Source of the DNA: Bog-473 sp963788125
GTDB taxonomy: Bacteria > Actinomycetota > Acidimicrobiia > Acidimicrobiales > RAAP-2
DNA: 64,000 nt
Reading direction: 5' to 3'
NCBI GenBank assembly: GCA_963788125.1
Contig: CAWBFN010000002.1
Coordinates: 310,001 to 374,000, forward strand
The first letter of the stretch is position 1; every line of letters starts with the position of its first letter. Under the pieces are notes generated by a model. The model saw only the letters and a program-made list of their open reading frames with translations. It did no database searches and was not told the DNA's origin. Of this stretch, positions 63,880-64,000 are shown in pieces. The translations under genes were made by a program, and so were the position numbers.

Positions 63880-64000
63880 ATGCCGGGCAAGATCCTGGTG
63901 GACATCACCCCGCTGCGCGACAGCCGGGACTTCAGGCTGCTCTTCACCGGCCAGCTGGTCTCCATGCTGGGCTCGCAGCTGACCGTGGTGGCCATTCCCT
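63880..64000 (+). CDS. MFS transporter, 3' truncated by window end
   Basis: First 40 codons of a membrane protein beginning MPGKILVDITPLRDSRDFRL and continuing into a hydrophobic helix (FTGQLVSMLGSQLTVVAIP). The pattern DxRxFRLLFxGQxVSxLGSQ is typical of EntS-like MFS exporters. Cut by the window edge; divergent from the MoxR gene. Confidence 0.75.
   Translation, partial: MPGKILVDITPLRDSRDFRLLFTGQLVSMLGSQLTVVAIP

Overview
The window is about 64 kb of high-GC DNA with the gene density and style of an uncultured or little-studied actinobacterium. The class Acidimicrobiia is my best guess. This rests on the secreted protein with repeated 'GGVFTFGDA' propeller-like units, the F420/luciferase-type and DUF35/thiolase lipid genes, the Thr-rich lipoprotein linkers, frequent GTG starts, and many 4-nt ATGA/GTGA gene overlaps. 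No rRNA, tRNA, CRISPR array or intact insertion sequence was seen.

Layout. 1-6.3 kb: DNA-end processing genes, namely a UvrD/AddA-like helicase-nuclease (cut by the window edge and carrying one frameshift) followed by an SbcD/SbcC-like pair. 6.3-17.5 kb: a phospholipase-D lipoprotein, then lipid/xenobiotic catabolism (DUF35 + thiolase-like pair, epoxide hydrolase, P450, a double CaiB/BaiF CoA-transferase, amidohydrolase). 17.5-26.6 kb: a membrane protein, an F420-type oxidoreductase, glucose-6-phosphate dehydrogenase, a SWIM/SNF2 pair, and small enzymes. 26.7-31.9 kb: cupin, an autoregulated ArsR-SRPBCC-DUF899 operon, cyclase, zinc alcohol dehydrogenase, aldo-keto reductase. 32-34.3 kb: an O-antigen-ligase-like membrane protein overlapping a secreted protein with perfect hexapeptide repeats. 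34.6-46.2 kb: a second catabolic block (cupin, P450, AAA ATPase, SnoaL-like, two related amidohydrolases, alpha/beta hydrolase with TetR, SDR) plus a pseudo-penicillin-binding protein and a Nudix hydrolase. 46.2-48.9 kb: Hsp20, an ECF sigma/anti-sigma pair, and a rearrangement junction made of a 3' group II intron fragment and a decapitated beta-propeller gene. 49-53.5 kb: patatin, small proteins, a PhoB/RegX3-type regulator and a Bcp peroxiredoxin. 53.7-59.2 kb: the pstSCAB phosphate transporter and a secreted repeat protein driven by a near-copy of the pst promoter. 59.2-63.8 kb: a MoxR / DUF58 / transglutaminase cluster, with the transglutaminase protein split between two frames. An MFS transporter starts at the right edge.

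Most notable points: (i) an ungapped 65-bp promoter similarity linking pstS to the secreted repeat protein; (ii) the perfect 18-bp repeat array encoding a cysteine-flanked hexapeptide repeat; (iii) the group II intron fragment abutting the sigma-factor start codon on one side and a truncated gene on the other; (iv) a D-Ala-D-Ala carboxypeptidase-like protein that has lost its SxxK and KTG motifs; (v) an apparently leaderless ArsR promoter with the operator in its spacer; (vi) recurrent short tandem duplications in intergenic spacers. Functions are inferred from recognised motifs only; no database search was possible.
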